A stretch of 64,000 nucleotides of DNA from an uncultured Clostridia bacterium (GTDB taxonomy: Bacteria > Bacillota > Clostridia > Oscillospirales > Acutalibacteraceae), in NCBI GenBank assembly GCA_947627135.1, contig CANQUV010000001.1:62001-126000 (forward strand), read 5' to 3'. Below the pieces are notes generated by a model that saw only the letters and a program-made list of their open reading frames with translations, was not told the origin of the DNA and made no database searches. Positions 35,746-44,148 of this stretch are shown here, in pieces. The position numbers and the translations under genes are program-made. Numbering within the stretch: position 1 is the first letter of the stretch; every line of letters starts with the position of its first letter.

Positions 35746-35866
35746 TGAAAGTCCTCCTTACTTGTATGAAAAATCACGCTTTCAATGTAACAACGGAGGG
35801 GCTGAATTTCAAGAAAACCTGTTTTGAATTGTAATCAGGCAGTATCTTTTGATTTTTGAATTTGAG

Positions 35867-35900
35867 CAAAAAAGAGCGTTCGACGTCACTCGAACGCTCT
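35867..35900 (-). terminator. Rho-independent terminator
   Basis: AGAGCGTTCGA (35873-35883) and TCGAACGCTCT (35890-35900), an 11-bp perfect stem followed by TTTTTTG on the minus strand. It ends the transcript of the gene at 35937-36737. Confidence 0.85.
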
Positions 35901-35936
35901 GTGTTCACAATCCTTTTAAATACGCGCTTTTTGAAA

Positions 35937-36737
35937 TCAGTAATCAAAATCCACGTCGCATTCGCTCATTCCCGGCAGATCGGGGTAACGATAGCTGCCG
36001 AGAAACTTTACTTCTGGGTAGTCATCGTGCTCGATAACAAACAGGATAATCTGCCGGAAAATAGAAAAGCAGGCACATTTCTCCGTATTGGCGATTATGA
36101 GCAGCGTATAACGTTTGACGGCGCAGAACTTTTCAAAGATCTTATGGACCAGTTCATTCGATATTTCTTCCGGTTGACGCCGCAAAAGATAGATCAAACG
36201 GGAACGGCACATACCCAAATCTCCACAGCGGGAATCAAACAGTAGATTTTCATAAACCTCGATCGGCGGTTTTCTCGCTGTTTTCTTGTAAATATAAGCA
36301 AACGAAGACGCTGTTTGCAAATTCATACACGCCCTTGTCAACTCTTTTTCAAAATCGGGGTTTCCCTTCCCGAAAGCAAGAGCCCGCAAAAGAAAATTGG
36401 GGTTTCCGAAAATCAAAAGCTGTCGGCATAATTCGCGGCGGGTAACGATAATATTTTCCGGTTTCTGATTGGCAGCATGAAAATCATACAGTTGTTCATG
36501 GAATTTCCTTATTTGATGTAACTTATTGTTTAAGTATTGCTTCCAATATTCCCTGCGATACTCTCCGACCGTTGCGCCGTTGGCGGCGGAAAAAACGTTT
36601 TCATCCGTGACACCGTCGTATTCCCAACCGCAGCACTCGCAGATCCAATAAGAATCCAGCGTTTCGCGACCGCAAATCGGGCAGGAAACGGCTGCGTAAC
36701 CCATCTCTTTATATTCTTTTGTATTTCGAATATCCAT
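35937..36737 (-). CDS. Cys-rich CPCC/zinc-ribbon-type protein
   Basis: A 266-residue protein from ATG 36737 (AAGGGGA 7 bases upstream; an earlier in-frame start has none). The N-terminus has CPICGRETLDSYWICECCGWEYDG, like the cysteine-rich CPCC domain found in small Firmicute proteins and conflict loci. The rest is helical with no recognised motif. It is the last gene of the element's minus-strand operon. Function unknown; a zinc-dependent binding role is likely. Confidence 0.7.
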   Translation of the reverse strand: MDIRNTKEYKEMGYAAVSCPICGRETLDSYWICECCGWEYDGVTDENVFSAANGATVGEYRREYWKQYLNNKLHQIRKFHEQLYDFHAANQKPENIIVTRRELCRQLLIFGNPNFLLRALAFGKGNPDFEKELTRACMNLQTASSFAYIYKKTARKPPIEVYENLLFDSRCGDLGMCRSRLIYLLRRQPEEISNELVHKIFEKFCAVKRYTLLIIANTEKCACFSIFRQIILFVIEHDDYPEVKFLGSYRYPDLPGMSECDVDFDY

Positions 36738-36769
36738 TTGAGTTCCCCTTAGATAGTTTTGTGAAATCT

Positions 36770-37330
36770 CTATGATTTTTGCAGTACGTACCGCGCCATA
36801 CCGTAACCGGACGGCTGCTCGTCGGCGTCGGAAAGAAAAAGCCGAAAGCACGTCGCTTCCCGTTTGAATCCAAGCGATTCCAGCAGCCGAATCGACGGCT
36901 CGTTCTCCGCAAGGGTTTCCGCAATAACGGTTTGGTACTTTTCGCCGGTCAGCCCGCCGTCGAAGAACCGCTCGATCAGTGCCGTCAGTGCTTCATAAGC
37001 GTAGCGATTTCTTCTGAACTCCTGAAAGACGTAAAATTCCAAGTTGCCCGCTTTTTGCTTCCGAAGCGGCGTAACGCCCACGTATCCCGCCATAACGCCG
37101 GTATCTTTTCGGAAAACCGTATAATAGCACACGGGCGCGGTGTGAAAATCAATCGCCTCGATCAGCGCGTCTGAGCGCTCCTCGCCGTACTGAATAAAAT
37201 ACTCGTCCGCGGCTTCGAGGTGAGAAAGATAATCCGCAAGGTCGCGCGCGTCGTCCGAAGGGCGGAGAATAAGCCAATCGGTGATAATATCCGCGCGTGT
37301 CCATAATAAATCGTTTTGATTTTTCTCCAA
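36770..37330 (-). CDS. RimJ/RimL-like GNAT acetyltransferase
   Basis: A 186-residue protein starting at TTG 37330 (AAAGGGG ~9 bases upstream; no usable in-frame ATG). TDWLILRPSDD, AGYVGVTPLRKQKAGNLEFYVFQEFRRNRYAYEAL and NEPSIRLLESLGF are the GNAT beta2, acetyl-CoA loop and beta6 patterns. The acetyl-CoA loop RRNRYA is somewhat degenerate (R-x-x-R-Y instead of R-G-x-G), so activity is not assured. Part of the element's cargo operon. Confidence 0.8.
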   Translation of the reverse strand: MEKNQNDLLWTRADIITDWLILRPSDDARDLADYLSHLEAADEYFIQYGEERSDALIEAIDFHTAPVCYYTVFRKDTGVMAGYVGVTPLRKQKAGNLEFYVFQEFRRNRYAYEALTALIERFFDGGLTGEKYQTVIAETLAENEPSIRLLESLGFKREATCFRLFLSDADEQPSGYGMARYVLQKS

Positions 37331-37351
37331 AACGGAGCGCCCCTTTCGAAC

Positions 37352-37714
37352 TCAAACCAAGATACTTTTGACGGCGACCTTATCCCCGAGCGGAACATTT
37401 GCCGTGACGCGCGGATTGAGCGCAATCCGACAGAGCTTCTTTTTTGTATCAATTGCAATCTGCTCCGGCCGAAGATAAATCCGTTGCGCCGTTTCAAGAT
37501 ACGACTGTATTTCGTCCGCCGTGACCTCGCGCAGGTAGGGGAGGCCGGCGAACGGACGAAAATACCGCGCAATCTTCAACCGTTCGAGCTACGTTTTGAT
37601 TCGCGCGGCGTATGCGTCATCGCATTCCAAAAGCGCGGCGGCGGCATTATAAAAGCTTCTCCGCGCCGACAAGACGCATTTTATTTTTTCGTCCGCGCTC
37701 GCCTTGTTTACCAT
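37352..37714 (-). pseudogene. Small gene broken by an in-frame TAG
   Basis: ATG 37714 overlaps the end of the deiminase gene by 7 bases. The frame reads 41 codons, meets TAG at 37589-37591, and continues in the same frame for 78 more codons (IARYFRPFAGLPYLREVTADEI...) to a stop at 37352. Both halves have sensible protein composition. Without the stop it would be a ~120-residue protein. It is either a nonsense mutant, a recoded stop or a base error. Family not recognised. Confidence 0.6.
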
Positions 37715-38508
37715 TCCCAGCTGATGCAATTCAGGCAGCCTCCTTCTTTTGCGATTTCGTTTAACATAACCGGCACGACCGGTTTTGAAAACAGCTCGGT
37801 CGCTCTTTTGACGGCGCCGTCATCCTCCGGCACGCCGAAAATCGGCAGAAATATCGCCTTTTTTGTTTCCAGAAAATTGAGATAACAGCCGACGGCGCTG
37901 TCCTTCGGAGAGGAGAAATAGGGAAAATCGAGGACGTCGATCCCGTTTGATTTCAGCGTTCGCGCGATTTTTTGTTCCAGCCCGTTTTGATAGGGCGTGC
38001 CGTTGCCGAGCGCCGTGTGCTCGTCCAAAAACCGCACCATTCCGTCGGCGTGACCCGTCCAATCGGACGGAAGCGACGGAATAATAATCACCCGCGCCTC
38101 TAAAATCAATTCAAGCGCCCCGACAAGCGCAAAGCGGGAAACGTCCGGATTTTCCGAGAAAATGCGGTCGCTGATGACGGCGGTTTCCCGCGATGGAGAG
38201 AATACGACGTTTCCGCCATCCAGATTGATATCGGAATAAACGAGATCCTCCACGGAAAAATGCGGGGCGATATCGCGCCGAAAATTCGTGCGAAGCTCCG
38301 GCTTATCCGTAAGATAGCTTGGCTCATAACGAAACGATATGTATTTTCCGGATTTGGTACGCACCGGCATAAAATCCCGCAGCCAGATATCTTTTGCGCT
38401 GTCGAGCAGACAGTATTCGACGCCCTGCGCACCCAGCACGTCGAACAGCCGTTTTGCTTCCGTGGCGTAGGCGGGGGCGGAGGGTAAGAGAGAGGAAAAA
38501 CAGAGCAT
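37708..38508 (-). CDS. Agmatine/peptidylarginine deiminase-family protein
   Basis: A ~266-residue PAD_porph-type amidinotransferase-fold enzyme: IWLRDFMPV, NLDGGNVVF, SDWTGHADGMVRFL and the terminal GGCLNCISWEW, where the catalytic Cys is expected (usually GG-x-H-C-I-T). Known relatives hydrolyse agmatine or peptidyl arginine to release ammonia. At ~266 residues it is shorter than agmatine deiminases (~330-370), and N replaces the usual H before the Cys, so the substrate may differ. ATG 38508 overlaps the preceding stop (TGATG). Confidence 0.8.
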   Translation of the reverse strand: MLCFSSLLPSAPAYATEAKRLFDVLGAQGVEYCLLDSAKDIWLRDFMPVRTKSGKYISFRYEPSYLTDKPELRTNFRRDIAPHFSVEDLVYSDINLDGGNVVFSPSRETAVISDRIFSENPDVSRFALVGALELILEARVIIIPSLPSDWTGHADGMVRFLDEHTALGNGTPYQNGLEQKIARTLKSNGIDVLDFPYFSSPKDSAVGCYLNFLETKKAIFLPIFGVPEDDGAVKRATELFSKPVVPVMLNEIAKEGGCLNCISWEW

Positions 38509-39098
38509 CACAATTTCCCAAATACATCGATATATTGAATCAAGCGCTTTTCATAAGAAACTCTTCTGCAAGCAGAAGGGGAAGGAGAATATAAAACAAT
38601 CACATTATATTTCTTTCCATTTATCACAATAGAACCTTCTTTTTGAGGAACTTTCCACGTATGATAAGTCACATCTGCAATTTTGTTAATTTGTTTAATA
38701 ATAAATTTGCTTGTATAAATCAAAGTGTCAATCTTAGGATAATTAGACAGCAATTCATTGAGCGGCTTTAAAACAATATCGTTCAAAGAAAGGTCATCGG
38801 ATTTTCCGTCTATATGTGTGCATTGATCAATGATATCTGTAATTCCGGTATGTAAATTTTCCAATAAAGATTTTCGCTGAACAATAGCCGTCTGTGTATT
38901 TTCTTTATCGAGCCTTGCACCGGTTAATTCAGACAACAAATCCCAAAAATAATTATCCTTTGAGCCATAATAAAAATCTACATCGCCGTCATACAATTCT
39001 TTTGGCGTTATGCAAAATCGATATGGCGGTATGGTTCCTATAATCAGTTTAGTTGCTTCCTCCGGAACAAAAGGATAGTAAGGGTGTTTTGAGATCAT
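38508..39098 (-). CDS. Uracil-DNA glycosylase-like protein
   Basis: A 196-residue protein with the UDG-superfamily layout: LIIGTIPPYRF (active-site loop with GxxPP), FYYGSKDNYFWDLL, RKSLLENLHTGITDII and the C-terminal VLYSPSPSA. This resembles small-protein UDG-like branches related to Mug/TDG that excise damaged or mismatched bases. Specificity unknown. AAAGGAG precedes ATG 39098. It is in the element's cargo operon and could help element DNA maintenance. Confidence 0.75.
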   Translation of the reverse strand: MISKHPYYPFVPEEATKLIIGTIPPYRFCITPKELYDGDVDFYYGSKDNYFWDLLSELTGARLDKENTQTAIVQRKSLLENLHTGITDIIDQCTHIDGKSDDLSLNDIVLKPLNELLSNYPKIDTLIYTSKFIIKQINKIADVTYHTWKVPQKEGSIVINGKKYNVIVLYSPSPSACRRVSYEKRLIQYIDVFGKL

Positions 39099-39125
39099 TT
39101 TTTATTTCTCCTTTGTTTTTTTATT

Positions 39126-39530
39126 TTAATCAGAAAAATCGTTCTGTTTTTCAGTTTCCTCATCTGCCAACGCCCGATAGTGCGCCGAGCCGTCGCTTTT
39201 GGCGCAGACGCACGACAAGCCTTTAAGTCCAAATTCTTTCTCGATTTGTGCCTTTACATCCTCCCGATTTAACTGCGGATTCAGATACTCGGTCGCTTTG
39301 CTTCGTTTGACCTCCACGCGTCCGCGGGGATAGTAGTTGTAAGGCTTGCCGCCGGTCACAGACCTCGGAAGCTTCTCCCACTCCGCCTTATGATTAAAAT
39401 TCTCGCCGCTCTTGGCGGTAAACTCGACCGGTTCGAGCGGAGCGCCGTTTTCATCGCACCGTACCTTGCGGCAGACGAGCGCCCCATCGATCCACCAGAA
39501 AACGCCTTTGTAAATGGCCGCGCCGTTCAT
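39126..39530 (-). CDS. Conserved hypothetical protein of mobile elements
   Basis: A 134-residue protein starting at ATG 39530, 5 bases after the preceding stop; a TTG start at 39545 is less likely. It begins GVFWWIDGALVCRKVRCDENGAP and has a central YYPRGRVEVKR segment and an Asn/Glu-rich helical C-terminus. No catalytic motif is seen. Short, polar and translationally linked to a BC1881-like gene; typical of element cargo. Function unknown. Confidence 0.6.
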   Translation of the reverse strand: MNGAAIYKGVFWWIDGALVCRKVRCDENGAPLEPVEFTAKSGENFNHKAEWEKLPRSVTGGKPYNYYPRGRVEVKRSKATEYLNPQLNREDVKAQIEKEFGLKGLSCVCAKSDGSAHYRALADEETEKQNDFSD

Positions 39531-39535
39531 TTTGT

Positions 39536-39700
39536 TCAGTCCCAAATCCGCAAAATCACCACCGGTCCGCTGTCACTTACCGTCTGCCCGCCCGCGGTGA
39601 TGCTGTACGGCTCGTAGGGCTCGACCGAAAGCAGCTCTACGCCCTCCCGTTTTGCCAGCTCCTCCACCAGCTTTTTTGTTGATACGTCTTTCAGTTCCAT
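39536..39700 (-). CDS. BC1881-family-like small protein
   Basis: A 54-residue protein from ATG 39700 (AAAGGAG 9 bases upstream). The N-terminus MELKDVSTKKLVEELAKREGVE matches the short helical pattern of BC1881-type proteins common in prophages and integrative elements. The C-terminal half is beta-like. Role unknown. Confidence 0.65.
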   Translation of the reverse strand: MELKDVSTKKLVEELAKREGVELLSVEPYEPYSITAGGQTVSDSGPVVILRIWD

Positions 39701-39750
39701 TGTGTTCGCTCCTTTTTGTTTTATTTTATTTCTCCGCCGGCAGGTTCGTA

Positions 39751-41019
39751 TCATTCTCCTTGCCGCCGGATAATATATAACTCGCCCGTGCCGCAATATT
39801 TTACCAACGCGCCGGTTTGATGGAAGCGCCTGCAAATTTTCTCCGCCGTTTGCAGGGCTTCTTCCGCCGAGGCTGCCGGAAGATTGATGCACAGAGACTT
39901 GCCGTCAAAAATGAGACCTCCGTTGCCATACTGCGATGCGTGGAAAAACCGCCCGATCGCCCACTGACTGCCGAAACGCCGAACAAAATATGCCAGTCCT
40001 TCCGCAGACAGCCCCTTGTTCTCCCGCCGCGATAACGCAATCAGCGCGCTGCCTTCCATAACGCCCGAGGCCGTTATCACCCGCTCCGGATCGTAATATA
40101 AAACGCTGTTTATGTAACGGTCGCCGTTATAGGCGCCCTTTTGATGGAACGACTTTGCGGAATAGTTTTGCGCTTTCCGTTCCGTATGCCCGGCGTTTTG
40201 TTTTTTATCCCAACCGAGCCGCCAGTCGCGGTACTTGATTTGCCGCTCGGCGTAAAGCCGATACCACACGGCCGCCTCTTTATGGCGCTTTTGCGCTTCT
40301 AAATGACTGGCGATCGCACCCGGAGCATTGTTTGATCCGCTTTGCGACGCTTTTTCGTACCAATGCAGCCCCAAAGCGACGTTTTTTTCGACGTCCCGAC
40401 CGAAGTAGTATTGATCCGCGACGTATTCCATCGCCTTAACGCTGCCGTTTTCGGCGGCCTTCTGCGCCCAGTATAGGGCTTCTTCTTTGTCCTCCGGTAC
40501 ATTCCTCGTTCCGAGGTCATACAGCTCCATCAGATACTCCTGCGACTCCACGTCGCCTGCTTCGGCAGAATCCGTAACGCAATCCACACTCTCGTCCGAG
40601 GTTTCATCAAAAAGAATTTCGTCCAGCGCCTCGTCAAAGTCTCTGCCTTCGGTCAGCTCGGTAAGTCTTTTGATTCCCCGTTCGCTGACGGGATCGGGGT
40701 TTTTGGTCAAATCGTTTCTATATATATTACCGACAGCTTTTCTGTACCATCGTACGGCGCTTTTATAGCTTTTTGAAACGCCAAAGCCGTTTTCATAGCA
40801 CACTCCCAGCATAAACCGGGCGTTTGTCTGCGAAGTTGTGTACTCTCCGTGGGCAAGGTCCCGAAACTGTACAAGCGCTCTCCTTCTGTTCTCATACGTT
40901 TCGGTTTTCAACAGCATAACAGCAAGCTCGCACTGCGCCGCCGGATTGCCTGAGCTCTCGGCGTGAAGCAAATCGAGCAGACGCTCAAATTCCGGGGAAA
41001 GGGTGATGTTCTCCTGCAT
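39751..41019 (-). CDS. Sel1-like-repeat (SLR) protein
   Basis: A 422-residue protein from ATG 41019 (GGAGG 7 bases upstream). Residues ~20-110 and ~160-270 have Sel1/TPR-like repeats (ARFMLGVCYENGFGVSKSYKSAVRWYRKA, ALYWAQKAAENGSVKAMEYVADQYYFG, ALGLHWYEKASQSG). The C-terminal ~150 residues are a separate, unrecognised alpha/beta domain with no membrane segment. SLR proteins act as scaffolds in signalling or secretion. No signal peptide is visible. First gene of the element's cargo operon. Confidence 0.8.
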   Translation of the reverse strand: MQENITLSPEFERLLDLLHAESSGNPAAQCELAVMLLKTETYENRRRALVQFRDLAHGEYTTSQTNARFMLGVCYENGFGVSKSYKSAVRWYRKAVGNIYRNDLTKNPDPVSERGIKRLTELTEGRDFDEALDEILFDETSDESVDCVTDSAEAGDVESQEYLMELYDLGTRNVPEDKEEALYWAQKAAENGSVKAMEYVADQYYFGRDVEKNVALGLHWYEKASQSGSNNAPGAIASHLEAQKRHKEAAVWYRLYAERQIKYRDWRLGWDKKQNAGHTERKAQNYSAKSFHQKGAYNGDRYINSVLYYDPERVITASGVMEGSALIALSRRENKGLSAEGLAYFVRRFGSQWAIGRFFHASQYGNGGLIFDGKSLCINLPAASAEEALQTAEKICRRFHQTGALVKYCGTGELYIIRRQGE

Positions 41020-41202
41020 TTTTCGTCCTCCGTAACAAAAGTGATCGGTTATGAGTATATTATAGCACACTTTTCCGTTTTGACCGCGCGCGTGCGTTTT
41101 TGCATTTTTCCGATCCGAAAACGATTATACCACACCTTTTATTAAAACCCTTTTTATTATTTAATCTCTTTTTATTTGCCCAGCCGCATACGGCAAACGA
41201 TA

Positions 41203-41240
41203 TAAAAACGGCACAGTCAGAGCGAGGACTGCGCCGTTTT
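41203..41240 (-). terminator. Rho-independent terminator of the Phd-Doc module
   Basis: AAAACGGCacAGTC and GACTgcGCCGTTTT (41205-41240) form a long stem around 8 bases; T run on the minus strand. It overlaps the stop of the doc gene. Confidence 0.75.
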
Positions 41241-41617
41241 CATTCCTGATGTTCAATGACCCATTTTACCATATCGTCAAAGTTCTGCGCACCGGCGGCA
41301 ACGGCGAGAATCATATCGGAAAGCTCGGATTGCGTATAGGTCAGTTCAATTCCGTTGAGTGACAAAAAAACAAGCATCGCGTGTGCGCCGATTCGCTTGT
41401 TGCCGTCAATGAACGCGTGATTGCGAATCAGACCGAATCCCAATCGCGCGGCCTTTTGCTGTATCGAGGGATAGGCGTCGGTCTCCCCGAAGCTCTGAAA
41501 CGGCGCCTCCAAGGCAGACTCCAAAAGCCCCTCGTCGCGCAGTCCGTCGGTTCCACCCGTCTCCCGTGTCAAGGCGCTGTGGAGCAAAAGAACCTGCTCT
41601 TTCGTCAGCCGCTTCAT
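41240..41617 (-). CDS. doc: Doc-type toxin (Fic fold)
   Basis: A 125-residue protein. HAFIDGNKRIGAHA is the Fic/Doc motif (H-x-F-x-D-G-N-K-R), preceded by the typical LHSALTRETGGTDGLRDEGLLESAL. Doc phosphorylates EF-Tu in the known system; whether this one phosphorylates or AMPylates is not decidable. The start overlaps the antitoxin stop by 4 bases (ATGA). It probably stabilises the element by post-segregational killing. Confidence 0.9.
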   Translation of the reverse strand: MKRLTKEQVLLLHSALTRETGGTDGLRDEGLLESALEAPFQSFGETDAYPSIQQKAARLGFGLIRNHAFIDGNKRIGAHAMLVFLSLNGIELTYTQSELSDMILAVAAGAQNFDDMVKWVIEHQE

Positions 41618-41856
41618 TTGGCAAGCACCTCATAAGCCTGTCGATTTTTTTCGATCAGGCGCTTGGAAATCGCCATAACGTCCTCGTCGACGGCGAGCTT
41701 CTCGGACTCTGCCTGCCCGAATTCCACGATAAGATAGCGCGGCACATTGTTTTTGAGTATGACCGCTGCGCCGTTCTCATCGACAAGCCGAGCGACACGG
41801 GAGAAGTTTTGATTGGCTTCCGTGATGGAGACCAGCGTGTTCGTGTTGATTGTCAT
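41614..41856 (-). CDS. phd: Phd/YefM-type antitoxin
   Basis: An 80-residue protein: NTLVSITEANQNFSRVARLVDENGAAVILKNNVPRYLIV is the Phd DNA-binding fold, and the C-terminal helix would neutralise Doc. The gene order antitoxin-toxin with overlap is standard. Expected to autoregulate the operon. Confidence 0.9.
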   Translation of the reverse strand: MTINTNTLVSITEANQNFSRVARLVDENGAAVILKNNVPRYLIVEFGQAESEKLAVDEDVMAISKRLIEKNRQAYEVLAK

Positions 41857-41987
41857 TTGTATACACCTCCATATTTATTATACACAACAATTAGGATAAA
41901 TTCAACCTATTTTAGAAATTTTTTTGAAGGAACACTTCTTGCAATTGTCGATTTATAGAAACCTCCCAGATACAGATATCAAAAGCA

Positions 41988-42014
41988 ACCCGCGGATTCA
42001 AGATGAATCCGCGG
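41988..42014. repeat. 12-bp hairpin near the right end
   Basis: CCCGCGGATTCA (41988-41999) and TGAATCCGCGGG (42003-42014), loop of 3. No T run, so not a standard terminator; it may be a recombination or regulatory structure. Confidence 0.6.
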
Positions 42015-42074
42015 GCTGCTATTGGTCTGACACATCGACAGTTTCGTTTGCGTTTCTGTTTTAATTCAATTTCA

Positions 42075-42097
42075 TTTCCCTTGAAAATTCCCTTACC
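42075..42097 (+). repeat. Putative integrase arm-site, right
   Basis: 20/23 identical to 32108-32130, containing two TTCCCTT copies 13 bases apart. Confidence 0.55.
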
Positions 42098-42250
42098 GCT
42101 CTTCCGAATTTCATATTAACCCCATAAAACCATATAACCGCTAATAACGGCTCGTTTTCTGAAATAGTCCGTAAATTCAGGGATTTTACGGATTTTAATA
42201 ACAACGAACAGACGCCAATGCCAACCTGTGAAAACTCCACTTCAAAAAAG

Positions 42251-42260
42251 GCTTTTTTCT
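42251..42260 (+). repeat. Attachment-site core, right
   Basis: GCTTTTTTCT, identical to 32031-32040. Confidence 0.8.
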
Positions 42261-42608
42261 CTCTCCTGCCATTTTAAAAGTTACTATTGTAAAAGGCACA
42301 AATGTAATAAGCGCAACATCATTGGTAATTATCATTGAGCTAAAAAAACTCATAAAAACAAATGTCAATAACAAACCAAATAAAGTATGTACCCTGTAAA
42401 GCATTTTTTCTGCCAGTATTTTAAATAATCCAAGTTTATTTAATCCTGCCATAATTGTCATCAGGCTAAATAACAGTGCCAAAGTTCTGAAATCTATATA
42501 ATTTATATACTCCTTACTTGGAGTAACAAAAAATGTTGATGCTACTGCCAGCACAAGCGACAGTAGCATTATTATTTCTTTTTTTATAAATATAAATAAT
42601 TTATTCAT
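42251..42608 (-). pseudogene. 5' part of the split anion permease
   Basis: About 119 residues of permease sequence from ATG 42608 (AAGGA site), with three to four TM segments (EIIMLLSLVLAVASTFFV, FRTLALLFSLMTIMAG, TLFGLLLTFVFMSFFSS) and the motif MIITNDVALITFVP typical of the SLC13/ArsB superfamily. The genuine frame ends at the R-K-K encoded by the core at 42251-42260. Beyond it the frame runs into element sequence and stops at 42195. The matching 3' part is 31282-32040. Confidence 0.9.
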
Positions 42609-42667
42609 TTTATTTCCTTATTATAGCGTATATAAATTCGGTTGTTTTTATTATAGACCTTTAATAA

Positions 42668-43513
42668 TTATTTTTTCATAAATAAAATTCCCAGAGTATT
42701 TGGCCCACAATGTGTTGTGATTGTACATCCGGCAGTTGTCTCAAGTATCTCCTCAAAATCATTACATAATTCTTTTATTTTTTCTCGCACGTTTTCTACA
42801 TCTTCACTGCCGCATTTTGTATGAGTTATAAATATACGGTGTTTGTCAATATCATCTCTGTCACAAAGTCTGTCCGCTACATAATTAAGAATCACCCTGC
42901 TTATATTACCTCTGTACTTTTTGCCCGGCTTCATCTTACCCCCTGCTACTTCAATGCACGGCTTTAGGTTAAGCAAATTTGCACCAAATGCCGCTAATGC
43001 TGAACATCTGCCGCCTTTATAAAGATAATCTATCCTGTCAACAACAAAACTTGCCTCTACCTTTGATGTAAGCTTAGAACATTCCTCTGCAATTTCTTTT
43101 GCAGAAAAATTTTTCTCTGCCATTTCTGCTCCGTGTAAAACAAGAAGTCCGTTCCCTGTTGAAAGATTGCGTGAATCAACAACATACACCCCACCTGTTT
43201 CTTCTGCCGCAATACAGGCATTGTGATATGAACTCGAAAAATCACTGCTGATGCAAAACTGCACAATTTCATATCCCTGCTCACGCCATAACTTAAAAAC
43301 TTCAAGATAATCATTGATATTCGGTGCACTGGTAGTCGGAAGTTTCCCCGTATCATTTACGTAACTGTAAATTTCTTCAGGAGTAACTTCAATACCGTCC
43401 TTTTTCATTTTATCGTTTATTATAACATACAAAGGAACAATTGAAATTCGGTATTTTTCGAGAAGTTCTTTTGAGAGGTCGCAGGTGCTGTCTGAAATAA
43501 TTTTTACTTTCAT
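42668..43513 (-). CDS. DegV-family fatty-acid-binding protein
   Basis: A 281-residue protein: ISDSTCDLSKELL at the N-terminus, LPTTSAPNINDYL, ISSDFSSSYHNACIAAEE and GRCSALAAFGANLLNLKPCIEV are DegV signatures. Family members bind fatty acids in the cytoplasm and, in some species, deliver them to a FakA kinase. No FakA is in the window. TTTGGAG precedes ATG 43513. Confidence 0.9.
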   Translation of the reverse strand: MKVKIISDSTCDLSKELLEKYRISIVPLYVIINDKMKKDGIEVTPEEIYSYVNDTGKLPTTSAPNINDYLEVFKLWREQGYEIVQFCISSDFSSSYHNACIAAEETGGVYVVDSRNLSTGNGLLVLHGAEMAEKNFSAKEIAEECSKLTSKVEASFVVDRIDYLYKGGRCSALAAFGANLLNLKPCIEVAGGKMKPGKKYRGNISRVILNYVADRLCDRDDIDKHRIFITHTKCGSEDVENVREKIKELCNDFEEILETTAGCTITTHCGPNTLGILFMKK

Positions 43514-43710
43514 AATTTTTTCTCCAAACTATAATTTCAATCTGAAATAAAACCAATTTATTACATTAAGTATATCATTTAAAAATATAATATTCAATAC
43601 AAGTAATCTCAATTAATTGTTCATTTATTATTATTGACATAAACAAGCAAATTTTATAAAATTAAACTAAAAATATTAATTTAGTTATTGTTAAAAAGGT
43701 AGCGGCGAAA

Positions 43711-44103
43711 ATGAAAAAAGTAAAAATTGAACACATAGCAATGTATGTTACAAATTTAGAAAAAGCAAAAGCATTTTTTGAAAAATACTTTAATGCTGAA
43801 CCAGGCGAAAAATATTATAATAAAAGCACAGGTTTTCAGTCATATTTTCTTAGCTTTAAAGGTGGTGCGCGCCTTGAAATTATGACAAAACCAAATATAA
43901 CTGAAAGAGAAAAAGCATTAGACAGAACTGGATATATCCACATAGCTTTCAGCGTTGGAAGTAAAGAAAATGTTAACCTTATAACTGAAAAATTGAAAAA
44001 TAACGGATATGAAGTTATAAGCGGTCCGAGAACTACTGGAGACGGATATTATGAAAGCTGTGTAATTGGATTTGAGGGCAATCAAATAGAAATTACAGTT
44101 TAA
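43711..44103 (+). CDS. VOC/glyoxalase-superfamily protein
   Basis: A 130-residue protein with two beta-alpha-beta-beta-beta repeats: IEHIAMYVTNLEKAKAFFEKYF with a metal-type His, IMTKPN, and TGYIHIAFSVGSKENVNLITEKL with GYYESCVIGFEGNQIEIT at the end. The H..E..H..E arrangement fits lactoylglutathione lyase-like or bleomycin-resistance-like members. Substrate unknown. ATG 43711 has AAAGG upstream. It is the first of four plus-strand genes (VOC, AAC(6')-like, methyltransferase, AraC). Confidence 0.85.
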   Translation: MKKVKIEHIAMYVTNLEKAKAFFEKYFNAEPGEKYYNKSTGFQSYFLSFKGGARLEIMTKPNITEREKALDRTGYIHIAFSVGSKENVNLITEKLKNNGYEVISGPRTTGDGYYESCVIGFEGNQIEITV

Positions 44104-44148
44104 TTATTTATTTAACTAAGTTTAAAATTTATATATAAGAGGAATATT

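Larger units (their letters stand above)
34776..35936. other. 1.1-kb non-coding, structure-rich region of the element
   Basis: Many overlapping open frames exist on both strands, but none has a domain or consistent codon use; they follow from high GC and palindromes. The region contains a terminator (34895-34929), short dispersed copies of an ATCATTTCG-like motif (34980-35260), a 14-bp inverted repeat (35113-35155), the candidate structured RNA (35256-35707) and a 30-codon frame (35653-35745). Confidence 0.55.
41857..42250. other. Right end of the element
   Basis: Non-coding. It contains a 12-bp hairpin (41988-42014), the right arm-site repeat (42075-42097), a CCGTAAA/TTTACGG inverted repeat at ~42171-42192, and the attachment core at 42251. 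No gene seen. Confidence 0.6.
32031..42260. mobile_element. 10.2-kb integrative element inserted in a permease gene
   Basis: The ends are 10-bp direct repeats GCTTTTTTCT (32031-32040 and 42251-42260), located exactly where the two permease halves join. Inside are an integrase at the left end, an excisionase, a second tyrosine recombinase, a structured-RNA candidate and cargo: GNAT, CPCC-type protein, PAD-family deiminase, uracil-DNA-glycosylase-like protein, BC1881-like protein, Sel1-repeat protein and a Phd-Doc module. Base composition is clearly GC-richer than the flanks. No relaxase, replication or conjugation genes are visible, so it is mobilised by recombination only or depends on a helper. 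Confidence 0.85.

Noticed and set aside
34325-41145. Many open frames opposite the element's GC-rich genes
   Set aside because: They are shadows caused by higher GC; the minus-strand frames have domains, ribosome sites and tight spacing.
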